DNA from: Actibacterium atlanticum
GTDB lineage: Bacteria > Pseudomonadota > Alphaproteobacteria > Rhodobacterales > Rhodobacteraceae
Assembly (NCBI RefSeq): GCF_000671395.1
Contig: NZ_AQQY01000001.1
Location: forward strand, 124,001 to 188,000
Direction of reading: 5' to 3'
DNA: 64,000 nucleotides
Below, piece after piece: positions 33,199 to 42,236 of the stretch. A model generated the notes under the pieces. It was not told the DNA's origin and did not search any database. It saw only the letters and a program-made list of their open reading frames with translations. Made by a program: the position numbers and the translations under genes. Position 1 is the stretch's first letter, and the number at the start of each line of letters is the position of its first letter.

Positions 33199-33603
33199 AT
33201 GTTTTTGCGGAAAACGCGCGCGGCCACTACTACTGCTGCCGATGCGGAAATCGAAACAGAAATCACACCAGAAACAGCGGTGGATGACACCGTGGCAACA
33301 CCTGACTTCGAGATGGATGAAGAGCCAACCGTTTTCCTTCGCAAGAAGGATCTGGTGGACCGCGCTGTTGAGCGTTCGGGCTTGAAAAAACGCGATGTGA
33401 AACCTGCCATCGAGGCGGCGCTTGCGGTGCTGGGCGAGTCAATCGAAGCGGGCGAAGGTCTGAACCTGCCCCCCTTTGGGAAGGTCAAGGTCGTCAAACG
33501 CAAAGAACTGGATCGCGGATCGGTTCTGATCGCGCGGATACGGCGTTCTGAGCAAGCGGAAAAAACTGACCATGACATGCCTCTTGCAGAGGCTGCTGAG
33601 TAA
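33199..33603 (+). CDS. HU/IHF-like DNA-binding protein with acidic N-terminal extension
   Basis: The product has 134 residues. Residues 1-45 are a Thr/Glu/Asp-rich extension (DAEIETEITPETAVDDTVA), and residues 46-120 show the HU fold core: KKDLVDRAVERSGLKKRDVKPAIEAAL and LNLPPFGKVKVVKRKEL. The beta-arm normally carrying RNPxTG is short and altered, so DNA bending may differ from HU. It stands alone just before a tRNA gene, and the upstream region has no obvious operator. Confidence 0.82.
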   Translation: MFLRKTRAATTTAADAEIETEITPETAVDDTVATPDFEMDEEPTVFLRKKDLVDRAVERSGLKKRDVKPAIEAALAVLGESIEAGEGLNLPPFGKVKVVKRKELDRGSVLIARIRRSEQAEKTDHDMPLAEAAE

Positions 33604-33622
33604 GGTTATCACGCCCGCCACC

Positions 33623-33697
33623 GGGTGATTAGCTCAGTGGTAGAGCGCTTCGTTCACATCGAAGATGTCAGGAGTTCAAATCTCTTATCACCCACCA
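33623..33697 (+). tRNA. tRNA-Val (anticodon CAC)
   Basis: The 75-base gene has acceptor stem GGGTGAT/ATCACCC, D-arm TAGCTCAGTGGTAGAG, anticodon stem CTTCG/CGAAG with loop TTCACAT (anticodon CAC, reads GUG), T-arm with GTTCAAAT, and an encoded CCA end. A terminator follows directly. Confidence 0.95.
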
Positions 33698-33707
33698 TGG
33701 GTTTTAG

Positions 33708-33741
33708 CGGGCGCTCCCCTGATCGGGTGAGCGCCCGTTTT
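33708..33741 (+). terminator. Terminator of the tRNA-Val transcript
   Basis: CGGGCGCTC (33708-33716) pairs perfectly with GAGCGCCCG (33729-33737), followed by TTTTC. Confidence 0.9.
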
Positions 33742-33742
33742 C

Positions 33743-34486
33743 TTAGCGCGCCGGGTAGTGGGTGCGCAGAACCATCACGTCCTGTCCGGTCAGTTTGGTG
33801 ACGTAGTTGCCATTTTCAGCGAAAATGGAACGCATCTGGTAGTATGGCCCGTCTACATCGGTCAGAAGACCCAGGGCCTGGGTCAGTTCTTCGAGAGCTA
33901 CGGATTTTGTTTCGCCGCGCTCCATTCGGCTGGTGAAAACGATGTCAGCGCGGGTGATTTCCCCGGTCGGGCTGTTGCGCGAGGGGCTGCTCCAGAAGAC
34001 ATCAACGCGGGCGATCTGGTGCTGACCGAAGGTGCGGCCGTTTACGGATTTGTCCGGTGTCCCCTGAACGGCCTTGGTTTTGGCGGATTCTGCCAGAGGC
34101 ACCAGATAGACCCGGATATCAGGGTCGGAGTCATTCACCATACGCAGTTTGACGTCCGCCTTGGCGCGGTTGATCTCGCGGGTGGCGCTGCGCAGGTTCT
34201 TTTTGATGTGCTTGTGCATCTTGGGGTCGAAGGACGGGTCGGTGAAGACGATCGCGACGGTCAGGTTGTCGCGTTTCTCTTCGGGCCAGGTGGCGAAGGC
34301 ATTTTTACATTTGCCGCCGGGGCGCGCGCCACAGGCAATCGCCCGATAGAAGGTTTTGTCGGGCTGTGCGTCTTCAAAAGTGACAATGCTTTCGGCGTGA
34401 ACTGGCTGGGTCAGGCCGGTCAGGATGGCCATACAAAGGCAAGCGGTTACACGTGCAAGCCGGGTGCGTAGAACGGGTAGGGCCAC
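33743..34486 (-). CDS. DUF2927-type secreted protein
   Basis: The 247-residue protein has a signal peptide ending near VHA (about residue 31). The mature part has the pattern I associate with DUF2927: a central basic region (HIKKNLRSATREINRAKADVKLR), DIRVYLVPL, and the late motif ELTQALGLLTDVDGPYYQMRSIFAENGNYVTKLTGQDVMVLRTHY, somewhat protease-like but lacking a clear HExxH. Function unknown. Single gene between the tRNA terminator and purD. Confidence 0.78.
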   Translation of the reverse strand: MALPVLRTRLARVTACLCMAILTGLTQPVHAESIVTFEDAQPDKTFYRAIACGARPGGKCKNAFATWPEEKRDNLTVAIVFTDPSFDPKMHKHIKKNLRSATREINRAKADVKLRMVNDSDPDIRVYLVPLAESAKTKAVQGTPDKSVNGRTFGQHQIARVDVFWSSPSRNSPTGEITRADIVFTSRMERGETKSVALEELTQALGLLTDVDGPYYQMRSIFAENGNYVTKLTGQDVMVLRTHYPAR

Positions 34487-34581
34487 GAAAATCTGCTTTC
34501 AAATAGATGTTCAATGGAGAGATATTGGCGTTTTGGCCGGGGGAATTCAATGCTTGAATGACCTTAGGGTTGAAGACAAAA

Positions 34582-34612
34582 AAGCGCCGCTCCCATGGCG
34601 GGAGCGGCGCTT
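34582..34612 (-). terminator. Terminator of purD
   Basis: AAGCGCCGCTCCC (34582-34594) and GGGAGCGGCGCTT (34600-34612) form a 13-bp stem. Read on the minus strand it is followed by a T-run, so it ends the purD transcript. Confidence 0.92.
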
Positions 34613-34634
34613 GATTTTCAGGTTTTTGGGCGGC

Positions 34635-35897
34635 TTAGAGCGCGCGCCAGCCGATGTCTTTGCGATAGAACCCTTCGGGCCAGTCAATCGCGTCGGCCAT
34701 GGCATAGGCGCGGTCACGGGCCTCGGCCAGGGTGTCGCCGCGCGCGGTGACGTTCAGAACGCGGCCGCCATTGGCGGTGATCTGGCCGTCGACCTCTTTG
34801 GTGCCCGCGTGGAAAACCATGTTCAGGCTGTTTTCGGGCTGATCGTCCAGCCCTTTGATTACGCTGCCTTTTTCATAGCTGCCCGGATAGCCATTGGCGG
34901 CCATCACCACGGTCATGGCGTGGTCATCGGCCCAGTTCACCTGCGCTTTGTCCAGCTCGCCCTTGGCGCAGGCCAACAGCAGATCCAGCACCTGCCCCCC
35001 CAGACGCATCATCAGCACCTGGCATTCGGGGTCGCCAAAGCGGACGTTGTATTCGACCAGACGGGGCTGGCCGTCTTTGATCATGAACCCGGCATAAAGA
35101 ACGCCCAGATAGGGGGTGCCGCGCTTGGCCATTTCATCGACGGTGGGCTGGACGATTTCATCCAGCGCCTTTTGGGTCACGGCGTCAGTCATCACCGGGG
35201 CGGGGGAATAGGCGCCCATGCCGCCGGTGTTGGGGCCGGTGTCGCCATCGCCGACGCGTTTGTGGTCTTGCGCTGTGCCGACGGGCAGGATGTTCTTGCC
35301 GTCTGAGAGGATGAAGTAGGAGGCCTCTTCACCTTCCATGAATTCCTCGATCACCACCTCGGCGCCTGCGCCGCCAAAAGCGCCGCCGAACATGTCGTCG
35401 ATGGCGTCCAGCGCGTCTTGTTCTTCCATGGCCACGATCACGCCTTTACCAGCGGCCAGACCATCGGCTTTCACGACAATCGGCGCGCCCTGTTCGCGGA
35501 TATAGGCTTTGGCGGCCTCGGCATCGGTGAAATGGGCGTAGCCAGCGGTGGGGGCGTTGCAGGCGTCACAAACCTCCTTGGTGAAGGATTTGGAGGATTC
35601 CAGTTTCGCAGCGGCCTGCGAGGGGCCAAAGCAGAGCAGCCCCGCATCGCGCAGACGGTCAGCAACACCTGCGGCCAAGGGGGCCTCAGGCCCGATTACC
35701 ACGAAATCAATCGCGTTTTCTTCGGCAAAGGCCGCCACGGCGCCACCGTTTTCAATATCAAGATCGGCGCATTCGGCGATCTCGGCCGTGCCCGCATTGC
35801 CCGGCGCGGCAATCAGCCGGTCGCATTTGGGGTTCTGTTTGATCGCCCAGGCGAGGCTGTGTTCACGCCCGCCGCTGCCCAAGATAAGGATGTTCAC
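34635..35897 (-). CDS. purD: Phosphoribosylamine--glycine ligase
   Basis: PurD is an ATP-grasp enzyme of purine synthesis joining glycine to phosphoribosylamine. The 420-residue protein opens with MNILILGSGGREHSLAWAI, has the ATP-grasp strand PIVVKADGLAAGKGVIVA at about 142-159, and the metal site GDPECQVLMMR near residue 290. Single gene, divergent from the next. Confidence 0.97.
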   Translation of the reverse strand: MNILILGSGGREHSLAWAIKQNPKCDRLIAAPGNAGTAEIAECADLDIENGGAVAAFAEENAIDFVVIGPEAPLAAGVADRLRDAGLLCFGPSQAAAKLESSKSFTKEVCDACNAPTAGYAHFTDAEAAKAYIREQGAPIVVKADGLAAGKGVIVAMEEQDALDAIDDMFGGAFGGAGAEVVIEEFMEGEEASYFILSDGKNILPVGTAQDHKRVGDGDTGPNTGGMGAYSPAPVMTDAVTQKALDEIVQPTVDEMAKRGTPYLGVLYAGFMIKDGQPRLVEYNVRFGDPECQVLMMRLGGQVLDLLLACAKGELDKAQVNWADDHAMTVVMAANGYPGSYEKGSVIKGLDDQPENSLNMVFHAGTKEVDGQITANGGRVLNVTARGDTLAEARDRAYAMADAIDWPEGFYRKDIGWRAL

Positions 35898-35972
35898 CCT
35901 AGTCTCCCTCTGCTAGCTGTTGAATGCGGTTTACGCGGCGTGGGCCAGACCCGCAAGAGGAGCCTTGTTTGA

Positions 35973-36539
35973 ATGCCTTTTGAGCAGCATCTGAGCGACC
36001 CGGATTTGTGGCGCAGGATTTGCGAATGCGAGTTTCCAAAGGATGAATTTGGTCATTCCTTTGCGCAATATCTGGCGAATATCACCCATTGGCCTGCTGA
36101 GAAGGTGCATGGTGTCATCGAGGAATACCGCCGCTTTGCTTATCTGAGTGCGATGCAGGATCATCTGCTGGTCGGCCCGCCGGTGATCGAAGCCGTCTGG
36201 GCGCATCATCGGGCTTTCGGGGACGCTTACGACAAGACCTTTGTGCCCGGCATCGGGTTGCAGGTTTGGGAACCGTTCGAGGGGGCCAGACGTGACCGCA
36301 AAACGCGGGTGCAGCACACGCGGTTGATTTATGAGCGCGAGTTCGGCGCCCCCCCACCCAATATCGGTTGGCAGCGTCCAGCGGTTTGGCGCTTGGGGGT
36401 GGCGGCGTTGATCGTGCTGGCAAGCTCGATCGGGCCAGTCTTGCTGGGCGTGCCGGAGGTCTTGATTGCCGTGCTGCTTTTTGGCGGCGTATTCGGCGCC
36501 GGGTGGGTGGCACAGCCTTATTTCCGCGAGGAGTTGTAG
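35973..36539 (+). CDS. Membrane-anchored protein with GRDP-like N-terminal domain
   Basis: The product has 188 residues. Residues 45-85 (IEEYRRFAYLSAMQDHLLVGPPVIEAVWAHH) resemble the DUF1399 region of plant glycine-rich domain proteins, where PPxxVDxxWHxH recurs. Two helices near 132-150 and 154-172 anchor the C-terminus. No ribosome site is strong. It is an uncharacterised single gene between purD and xseA. Confidence 0.7.
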   Translation: MPFEQHLSDPDLWRRICECEFPKDEFGHSFAQYLANITHWPAEKVHGVIEEYRRFAYLSAMQDHLLVGPPVIEAVWAHHRAFGDAYDKTFVPGIGLQVWEPFEGARRDRKTRVQHTRLIYEREFGAPPPNIGWQRPAVWRLGVAALIVLASSIGPVLLGVPEVLIAVLLFGGVFGAGWVAQPYFREEL

Positions 36540-36634
36540 CATCCTGATGGGTATGACGGAGAACTGCAGCGGGCACATAGAATTGGGTCGCGTCGCCTCT
36601 AGTCGCTGGCGGGGGGGTGGGCTAATGTCCCCTC

Positions 36635-38047
36635 ATGAATGACCTGATCGACGACCCGACCCCCGGCGGCAATGCGCCTGAATTCTCTGTCTCGGAAATC
36701 TCGGGGGCGGTGAAACGCACCATTGAGGGCGCCTTTGGCCGGATCCGTGTGCGCGGCGAGGTCGGGCGGGTGTTCAAGGCGCGCTCGGGGCATCTCTATT
36801 ACGACATCAAGGATGACAATAACGTGCTGGCCTGCACCACATGGAAGGGGCAGGCGGCGCGGTTGAGCGTGGTGCCCGAAGAGGGCATGGAGGTCATCGT
36901 CACCGGCAAGCTGACGGCCTTTGGCGCGCAATCCAAGTACAACATGAACGTGGATGAGGTCGAGGTTGCGGGCGAAGGCGCCTTGATGGCGATGCTGGAG
37001 AAACGCAAGAAGGCGCTGGCGGCGGAGGGGTTGTTTGCCCCTGAACGCAAACAGGCCTTGCCGTTTTTGCCCGAGGTGATCGGGGTGGTGACCTCGCCCA
37101 GCGGTGCGGTGATCCGCGATATTTTGCACCGGCTCAGGGACAGGTTTCCGCGCAAGGTGCTGATCTGGCCGGTGGCGGTGCAGGGCAAGGAGTGCGCGCC
37201 GCAGGTGGCCAATGCGATCAACGGGTTCAACGCGTTCACGCCGGGCGGGGCCTTGCCGCGGCCTGATCTGATCATCGTGGCGCGCGGCGGGGGCTCAATC
37301 GAGGATCTGTGGGGGTTTAACGAGGAGATCGTGGCGCGGGCGGCGGCGGCCTCAAGCATCCCGTTGATCTCGGCCGTGGGGCATGAAACCGACACGACGC
37401 TGATTGATTTCGTGTCCGACAAGCGCGCGCCGACGCCGACGGCGGCGGCGGAACTGGCGGTGCCGGTGCGGATGGAGTTGATGGGCTGGATGGAAGACCA
37501 GAACGCCCGGCTGTTCCGCGCGGCCAAGGACGGGATCGCGCGGCGCGATCAGCGGCTGGCGGATGTGGCGCGCGCTTTACCGCGCCCGGCGCAACTGGTC
37601 GATCAGCAGCGCCAGCGTTTGGACCAGTGGGAGGCGCGATTGGCGCCCGCCTTGCGGTCGGTGGCAAGCCGCAAAGAGGTGCAACTGGCCCAGCGCGCAG
37701 CACATCTGCGCCCGCAGGTCTTGCAGCAGATGGTTGGTGTAAAACGCGAGCGGTTGAACAATGTTCTGCAACGCTTTGAAAGCGCGTCAAAGTCGCAGGT
37801 TGCACGCTTGCGGGACCGGCTGGACGGGTTGGAGCGGATGCGCCAGACCTTGGGGTATACGGAAACCCTGAAACGCGGCTATGCGGTGGTGCGTGCGGGC
37901 GATCAGGTGGTTACGACCAAGGCGCAGGCGGCCAAAGCCGGGGCGCTGGAGATCGAATTTGCTGATGGCAAGCTGTCGACGGGCGGCAAGCCGGTGAAAC
38001 GCAAAACGCCGAAACCGGCACCGCCGGAACAGGGCAGCTTGCTTTAG
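36635..38047 (+). CDS. xseA: Exodeoxyribonuclease VII large subunit
   Basis: XseA with XseB degrades single-stranded DNA. The 470-residue protein has an N-terminal OB-fold (FSVSEISGAVKRTIEGAFGRIRVRGE), the catalytic core with PDLIIVARGGGSIEDLWGFNEE and ISAVGHETDTTLIDFVSDKRAPTPTAAAE, a long coiled coil at about 285-400, and a Lys/Pro-rich tail. xseB is not adjacent. Its stop overlaps the end of the convergent gene. Confidence 0.96.
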   Translation: MNDLIDDPTPGGNAPEFSVSEISGAVKRTIEGAFGRIRVRGEVGRVFKARSGHLYYDIKDDNNVLACTTWKGQAARLSVVPEEGMEVIVTGKLTAFGAQSKYNMNVDEVEVAGEGALMAMLEKRKKALAAEGLFAPERKQALPFLPEVIGVVTSPSGAVIRDILHRLRDRFPRKVLIWPVAVQGKECAPQVANAINGFNAFTPGGALPRPDLIIVARGGGSIEDLWGFNEEIVARAAAASSIPLISAVGHETDTTLIDFVSDKRAPTPTAAAELAVPVRMELMGWMEDQNARLFRAAKDGIARRDQRLADVARALPRPAQLVDQQRQRLDQWEARLAPALRSVASRKEVQLAQRAAHLRPQVLQQMVGVKRERLNNVLQRFESASKSQVARLRDRLDGLERMRQTLGYTETLKRGYAVVRAGDQVVTTKAQAAKAGALEIEFADGKLSTGGKPVKRKTPKPAPPEQGSLL

Positions 38048-38436
38048 GCCCCCACATCCGGGCCGGGGCAGTAAAGCGGTGCCTGGGTTTTCTCGACTTC
38101 GATCAGCGGTTGCAGGGCTGGGTCATTTTCGAACCGGGCTGACAAGCTGTCGCCGTCAGAAAAGAAAGTCCAGCATTGCGTCTGACCGGGGCGATTTTCG
38201 TAATCAAAACAGATCTGAGTGCCCTGAGAGTGCCATGTGCCATACTCGCAGCGGCCATCCAGAAACGTCCAGATCACCCGGCGGTTGGGCAGGTATTGCT
38301 CGGCCCCGTAGGGGGCGCCGCTTTGCCCAAAATAGAGGGTCTTGCCGGCGGTGTAGGACTCGAACTCGGCCCCGGTCATCGGGGTTTGGGCAAGTGCCGG
38401 GCTGGCCAGCAGAGCAACGATAGCAAGGGCGCGCAT
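38044..38436 (-). CDS. Small secreted hypothetical protein
   Basis: ATG 38436 with AAGGACC upstream opens a signal peptide (MRALAIVALLASPALA). The mature part is about 114 residues with several cysteines (CEYGTWHSQGTQICFDYENR, QCWTF), suggesting disulfides in the periplasm. I recognise no domain. It follows alkB by 19 bp and is probably cotranscribed with it. A longer opening to 38571 overlaps alkB and is unlikely. Confidence 0.75.
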   Translation of the reverse strand: MRALAIVALLASPALAQTPMTGAEFESYTAGKTLYFGQSGAPYGAEQYLPNRRVIWTFLDGRCEYGTWHSQGTQICFDYENRPGQTQCWTFFSDGDSLSARFENDPALQPLIEVEKTQAPLYCPGPDVGA

Positions 38437-38455
38437 GTTTGGTCCTTTAAACGGC

Positions 38456-39496
38456 TCAGACCGGGTTGTGCCATTTTGCGGCGCGCGGGTCCATGATTTT
38501 GCGCCACAGCGGCGGCAACAAGGCCAGCACCGCCATCGCCGGCAGCGAATAGGGGAGGGTGGGGCTGTCATCGGCCAAACGCAGGGCCGGGTATTTGCGA
38601 CCGGGATGGGCGTGGTGATCCGAGTGGCGCGGCGCGTTCAGCATCAGAAAGCTGGAGAACCAATGTGGGCTGTCCCACGAATGGCGGTTGGTGACCGGTT
38701 CAAACTTGCCACTGTCCAACTGCGCGCGTTTCAGCCCGTAGTGTTGCACATAATCCGACAACAGCAGCTGCGCGGTGGCATAGCTGGCCAGCGCCAGATG
38801 GGCGATCAGCCCGGCGATACCAGAGACCACAAAGCTGGCGGTCAGCACCAACAACGCGCCCGCGACATAGTGCAGGTAGGGGTGCTGCCAGAGCGGCTTT
38901 CCGGCTTGGTGCAGCAACTGCGTTTCGGCGCGACGCCCGGCGCGGAAGGAGCCGATCCAGGCGCGGGCGGCGAAGTGATAGTAAGGCTCGCCCAGGCGCG
39001 CGGTGTTGGGGTCGTCGGGGGTGCCGACAAAGCGGTGATGCACCTTGGTATGCGCCGAGGTGTGATGGCCGTAAAGCACTGAGATATAGACCATTTTACC
39101 CAGCCAAAACAGCGGCTTGGAGCCGCGGTGGATCAGCTCGTGCGCGTTGGCGTTGGAGACCTGCCCAAAGAACAGCGAGGCCGCGATGAAGAGGCCGATA
39201 CGCTCGGCAATGCCCAGACCGCCACCGCCCGCCACTGCCCATATCGCCAAGGCCAGCAACCCGAAATGCGCCAGTGCCAGCGTCACCGACAGCGGGTTGG
39301 CGGCGGGGAATTCCACCCCGTCGGGCGCGTTGGGGGTGACGATGGCCACAAGTTCATCCAGCGCGAAGGTGAACAGCGTCATGTAAAGCAACGCCGCCCA
39401 GACCCAGACCCCCCCCAGCGTTGCGCCCAGCACCAACAGGGGCACCGGGGTCAGCGTGGCAATGGCAAAGGCCGTGACGGAGGGTTTTTGGGTCAT
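38456..39496 (-). CDS. alkB: Alkane 1-monooxygenase family protein
   Basis: AlkB is a di-iron membrane hydroxylase of terminal alkane carbons. The chosen product (start MTQKPSV, 346 residues) has the His boxes HELIHRG, HHTSAHTKVHH and HSDHH and the DYVQHYGL motif, with six membrane helices. No rubredoxin or rubredoxin reductase gene is near, and its substrate may differ from n-alkanes. An upstream in-frame start at 39535 adds 13 residues. Confidence 0.9.
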   Translation of the reverse strand: MTQKPSVTAFAIATLTPVPLLVLGATLGGVWVWAALLYMTLFTFALDELVAIVTPNAPDGVEFPAANPLSVTLALAHFGLLALAIWAVAGGGGLGIAERIGLFIAASLFFGQVSNANAHELIHRGSKPLFWLGKMVYISVLYGHHTSAHTKVHHRFVGTPDDPNTARLGEPYYHFAARAWIGSFRAGRRAETQLLHQAGKPLWQHPYLHYVAGALLVLTASFVVSGIAGLIAHLALASYATAQLLLSDYVQHYGLKRAQLDSGKFEPVTNRHSWDSPHWFSSFLMLNAPRHSDHHAHPGRKYPALRLADDSPTLPYSLPAMAVLALLPPLWRKIMDPRAAKWHNPV

Positions 39497-39575
39497 AGGG
39501 TTCAGTGCTGCGTGGGAAAGGTTAAGATGGCGCAAAGCAGCGCAAAGGGCCAGTGGCCTAATTAGATAGGGGCAG

Positions 39576-40181
39576 ATGGTGAATTTGGTGATCCTTGCGG
39601 CGTTGGTCTTGGCGCTGATCTATCTGCCCTTGACCGGGGCGGGGCCCTCGGCCCGGCGCAGCGCGTTGAAAACCGCGCCCGTTGCGGTACTGGCGGTGGG
39701 GGCCTTGGCCTTTGGGCCGCTGTGGCTGGCGTTGGGCTTGGGTCTGTCGGCGCTGGGCGATTTAGCCCTGTCGCGCGATGGAGACCGCGCCTTTTTGGCC
39801 GGGTTGATCAGCTTTGCCGCCGCCCATCTGGCCTATATCGCGCTATTTTTTGGGGCGCAGGTGCCGCTGGGGGCGTTGGTTTTGCTGGCGCTGGCCATCA
39901 GCACCGAATTTTGGCTGATCCCACACACCGGCGCCTTGCGCTGGCCGGTGCGCTGCTATGTGGGGATCATCTGCGTGATGGGCGCCTTTGCGCTGGGCCT
40001 GCCGCAGGCGCGATTGGGGGCGGGGGTGTTCATTGTCTCGGACCTGATCCTTGCGGTGCAGCTGTTCCGGTTGCGCCCGGGCACGGCGCTGTACAAACTG
40101 GCCGGGAGGGCGCTTTGGGGCCTCTATATTGCGGCGCAGGCGTTGATCTTTGCCGGGTTTGTCGGGCCATCCCTTCCATAG
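39576..40181 (+). CDS. YhhN/lysoplasmalogenase-family membrane protein
   Basis: The 201-residue protein has about seven to eight hydrophobic helices and the YhhN/TMEM86 pattern, with LSALGDLALS near residue 57 and FIVSDLILAVQLF near 151. Eukaryotic relatives cleave lysoplasmalogens; the bacterial substrate is not established. Single gene ahead of ftsY. Confidence 0.83.
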   Translation: MVNLVILAALVLALIYLPLTGAGPSARRSALKTAPVAVLAVGALAFGPLWLALGLGLSALGDLALSRDGDRAFLAGLISFAAAHLAYIALFFGAQVPLGALVLLALAISTEFWLIPHTGALRWPVRCYVGIICVMGAFALGLPQARLGAGVFIVSDLILAVQLFRLRPGTALYKLAGRALWGLYIAAQALIFAGFVGPSLP

Positions 40182-40221
40182 CGCTGCATTTGCGATTAAG
40201 TGGGGCTAACCGGAGGCACCA

Positions 40222-41322
40222 ATGGCACTATTTTCCAAGCTCAAAGACCGTTTGTTCAAATCCTCTTCCAAGCTGGAACAGGGGTTGGAGGCCATTGTCG
40301 AAGATGGCGGGGTTGAAGAGACGGTGGAGGCTGTTGCGGACGCTGCGCCAGAGCCAACACCCGCACCAGCGCCGCAAGCCGCGCCTGAACCCACACCCAC
40401 GCCGACTCCTGCGCCTGCTGCGCCCGAACCTGAGGCCGCAAAGCCGGGTATCCTTGGGCGGATGTTGGGGCAAACCACCGTCAAGCGCCGGGTGCTGGAC
40501 GATGAGATGTTGGAAAGCCTTGAGGAATTGCTGATTACCGCCGACATGGGCGTGGATACCGCCTTGCGGGTGACGGCGAACATGGCCGAAGGGCGGTTTG
40601 GCAAAAAGCTGTCGGTTGATGAAATCAAAGCGCTGTTGGCGCAGGAAATTGCGCGCATCATGGAGCCGGTGGCGCGGCCTTTGCCGCTCTACCCAAAAAC
40701 GCCGCAGGTGGTGCTGGTTGTGGGGGTGAATGGCTCGGGCAAGACCACGACGATTGGCAAACTGGCCAGCCAGTTCCGCGCGGCAGGCAAGTCGGTGGTG
40801 ATTGCGGCGGGCGATACGTTCCGCGCCGCGGCTGTGGAACAGTTGCAGGTTTGGGGCGAGCGCGCCGGGGTGCCAGTGTTGACCGCGCCCGAGGGCAGCG
40901 ACCCCGCGTCGCTGGCCTTTGACGCCATGGGCAAGGCCCAAGATGAGGGCGCTGATCTATTGATGATCGACACGGCCGGGCGGTTGCAAAATCGCGCCGA
41001 CCTGATGGAAGAGCTGGCCAAGATCGTGCGGGTGATCCGCAAGAAAGACCCGGATGCGCCGCACAACACTTTGTTGGTGTTGGATGCGACCACGGGCCAG
41101 AACGCTGTCAATCAGGTCAAGGAGTTCCAGAACCTTGCCGATGTGTCGGGTCTTGTGATGACCAAGCTGGACGGCACCGCCAAGGGCGGCGTTCTGGTAT
41201 CGCTGGCCGATAAGTTCGGCCTGCCGATCCATGCGATTGGGGTGGGCGAGCAGATCGACGATCTGGCGCCGTTTGATCCCGAAGATTTCGCCAATGCGCT
41301 GGCCGGGGTTGATGCGTCGTGA
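40222..41322 (+). CDS. ftsY: Signal recognition particle receptor FtsY
   Basis: FtsY docks the SRP-ribosome complex at the membrane. The 366-residue protein has an N-terminal Pro/Ala/Glu linker (about 45-75), the N domain, and the G domain with GVNGSGKTTTIGKL, DTFRAAAVEQL, DTAGR and TKLDGTAKGG. RBS GGAGG. Its stop overlaps the DMT transporter start by four bases. Confidence 0.97.
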   Translation: MALFSKLKDRLFKSSSKLEQGLEAIVEDGGVEETVEAVADAAPEPTPAPAPQAAPEPTPTPTPAPAAPEPEAAKPGILGRMLGQTTVKRRVLDDEMLESLEELLITADMGVDTALRVTANMAEGRFGKKLSVDEIKALLAQEIARIMEPVARPLPLYPKTPQVVLVVGVNGSGKTTTIGKLASQFRAAGKSVVIAAGDTFRAAAVEQLQVWGERAGVPVLTAPEGSDPASLAFDAMGKAQDEGADLLMIDTAGRLQNRADLMEELAKIVRVIRKKDPDAPHNTLLVLDATTGQNAVNQVKEFQNLADVSGLVMTKLDGTAKGGVLVSLADKFGLPIHAIGVGEQIDDLAPFDPEDFANALAGVDAS

Positions 41323-42221
41323 GTGACTGGCTCGTCTCGGTCGCCGGAACCGAGACCGGTCGACAACTGGCGCTGATGCTGGCCCTGACGGCGGCGTTTT
41401 TGCACGCGGTGTTTGGTGCGTTGCAAAAGGGGCGGTTTGACCCTTGGATGTCACGCGGGTCGATCGACATTTGGTTGTTGGTGCTGTCTGCACCCTTGGC
41501 GTTGTTCGTGGTGCCGATGCCGCAAGGCATTGAGTGGCTGATCATCGCAGGCACCATCCCCATCCATTTTGCCTATAAAGTCGGGATGGCTTTGGCGTTT
41601 TCGCGCGGGGCTTTCACGGTGGTTTATCCGGTGGTGCGGGGCGCAGGGCCGTTGTTTACCGTCATCGGGGCGTCGTTGATTTTTGGCGAGCATTTCACGC
41701 TGGTGCAGTGGTTGGGTGTGGCCGTGCTGTTGACCGGGATATTCGGATTGGCGGTTTACAACCTGATCCATATCGAGGTCGCGCGCGACACATTGGTGCC
41801 CGCCTTGTGGCTGGCGGTGGGGACGGGGGGGCTGGTCGCGCTCTATACCACCTATGACGCCTATGGTATTCGCGCCACGCCGGACCCATTTACCTTTCTG
41901 GCATGGTTCTTCTTTGTCACTGCCTTTGACATGCCGGTGATCGCCGCGCTGCGCTGGCGTGTGATGGAAAACCGGCCTGATCCAAAGCCCTTGCTGTGGC
42001 GCGGGTTCTTTGGGGCGTTGATCGCCTATGGCAGTTTTGGCTCGGTCATGATGGCGACACGGCTGGACAAAGTCGGCGAGGCCGCGGTGATGCGCGAAAC
42101 ATCGACCGTTTTCGCGGCGTTAATTGGCTGGCTGGTGCTGAAAGAGACCGTTGGACCGCGCCGATTGGCGCTGATGACTTTGATCGCGGTCGGCGCCGTG
42201 ATAGTGGAACTGGGCGCGTAA
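41319..42221 (+). CDS. EamA/DMT-family transporter
   Basis: The 300-residue product has ten membrane helices in two EamA halves; SRGAFTVVYPVVRGAGPLFTVIGA (about 90-113) and EAAVMRETSTVFAALIGWLVLKE (about 251-273) are the paired motifs. The family exports metabolites or amino acids; substrate unknown. It is coupled to ftsY and followed by yciB, so the three form an operon. Confidence 0.87.
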   Translation: MSDWLVSVAGTETGRQLALMLALTAAFLHAVFGALQKGRFDPWMSRGSIDIWLLVLSAPLALFVVPMPQGIEWLIIAGTIPIHFAYKVGMALAFSRGAFTVVYPVVRGAGPLFTVIGASLIFGEHFTLVQWLGVAVLLTGIFGLAVYNLIHIEVARDTLVPALWLAVGTGGLVALYTTYDAYGIRATPDPFTFLAWFFFVTAFDMPVIAALRWRVMENRPDPKPLLWRGFFGALIAYGSFGSVMMATRLDKVGEAAVMRETSTVFAALIGWLVLKETVGPRRLALMTLIAVGAVIVELGA

Positions 42222-42236
42222 ACAGGAAAGCAGGCG

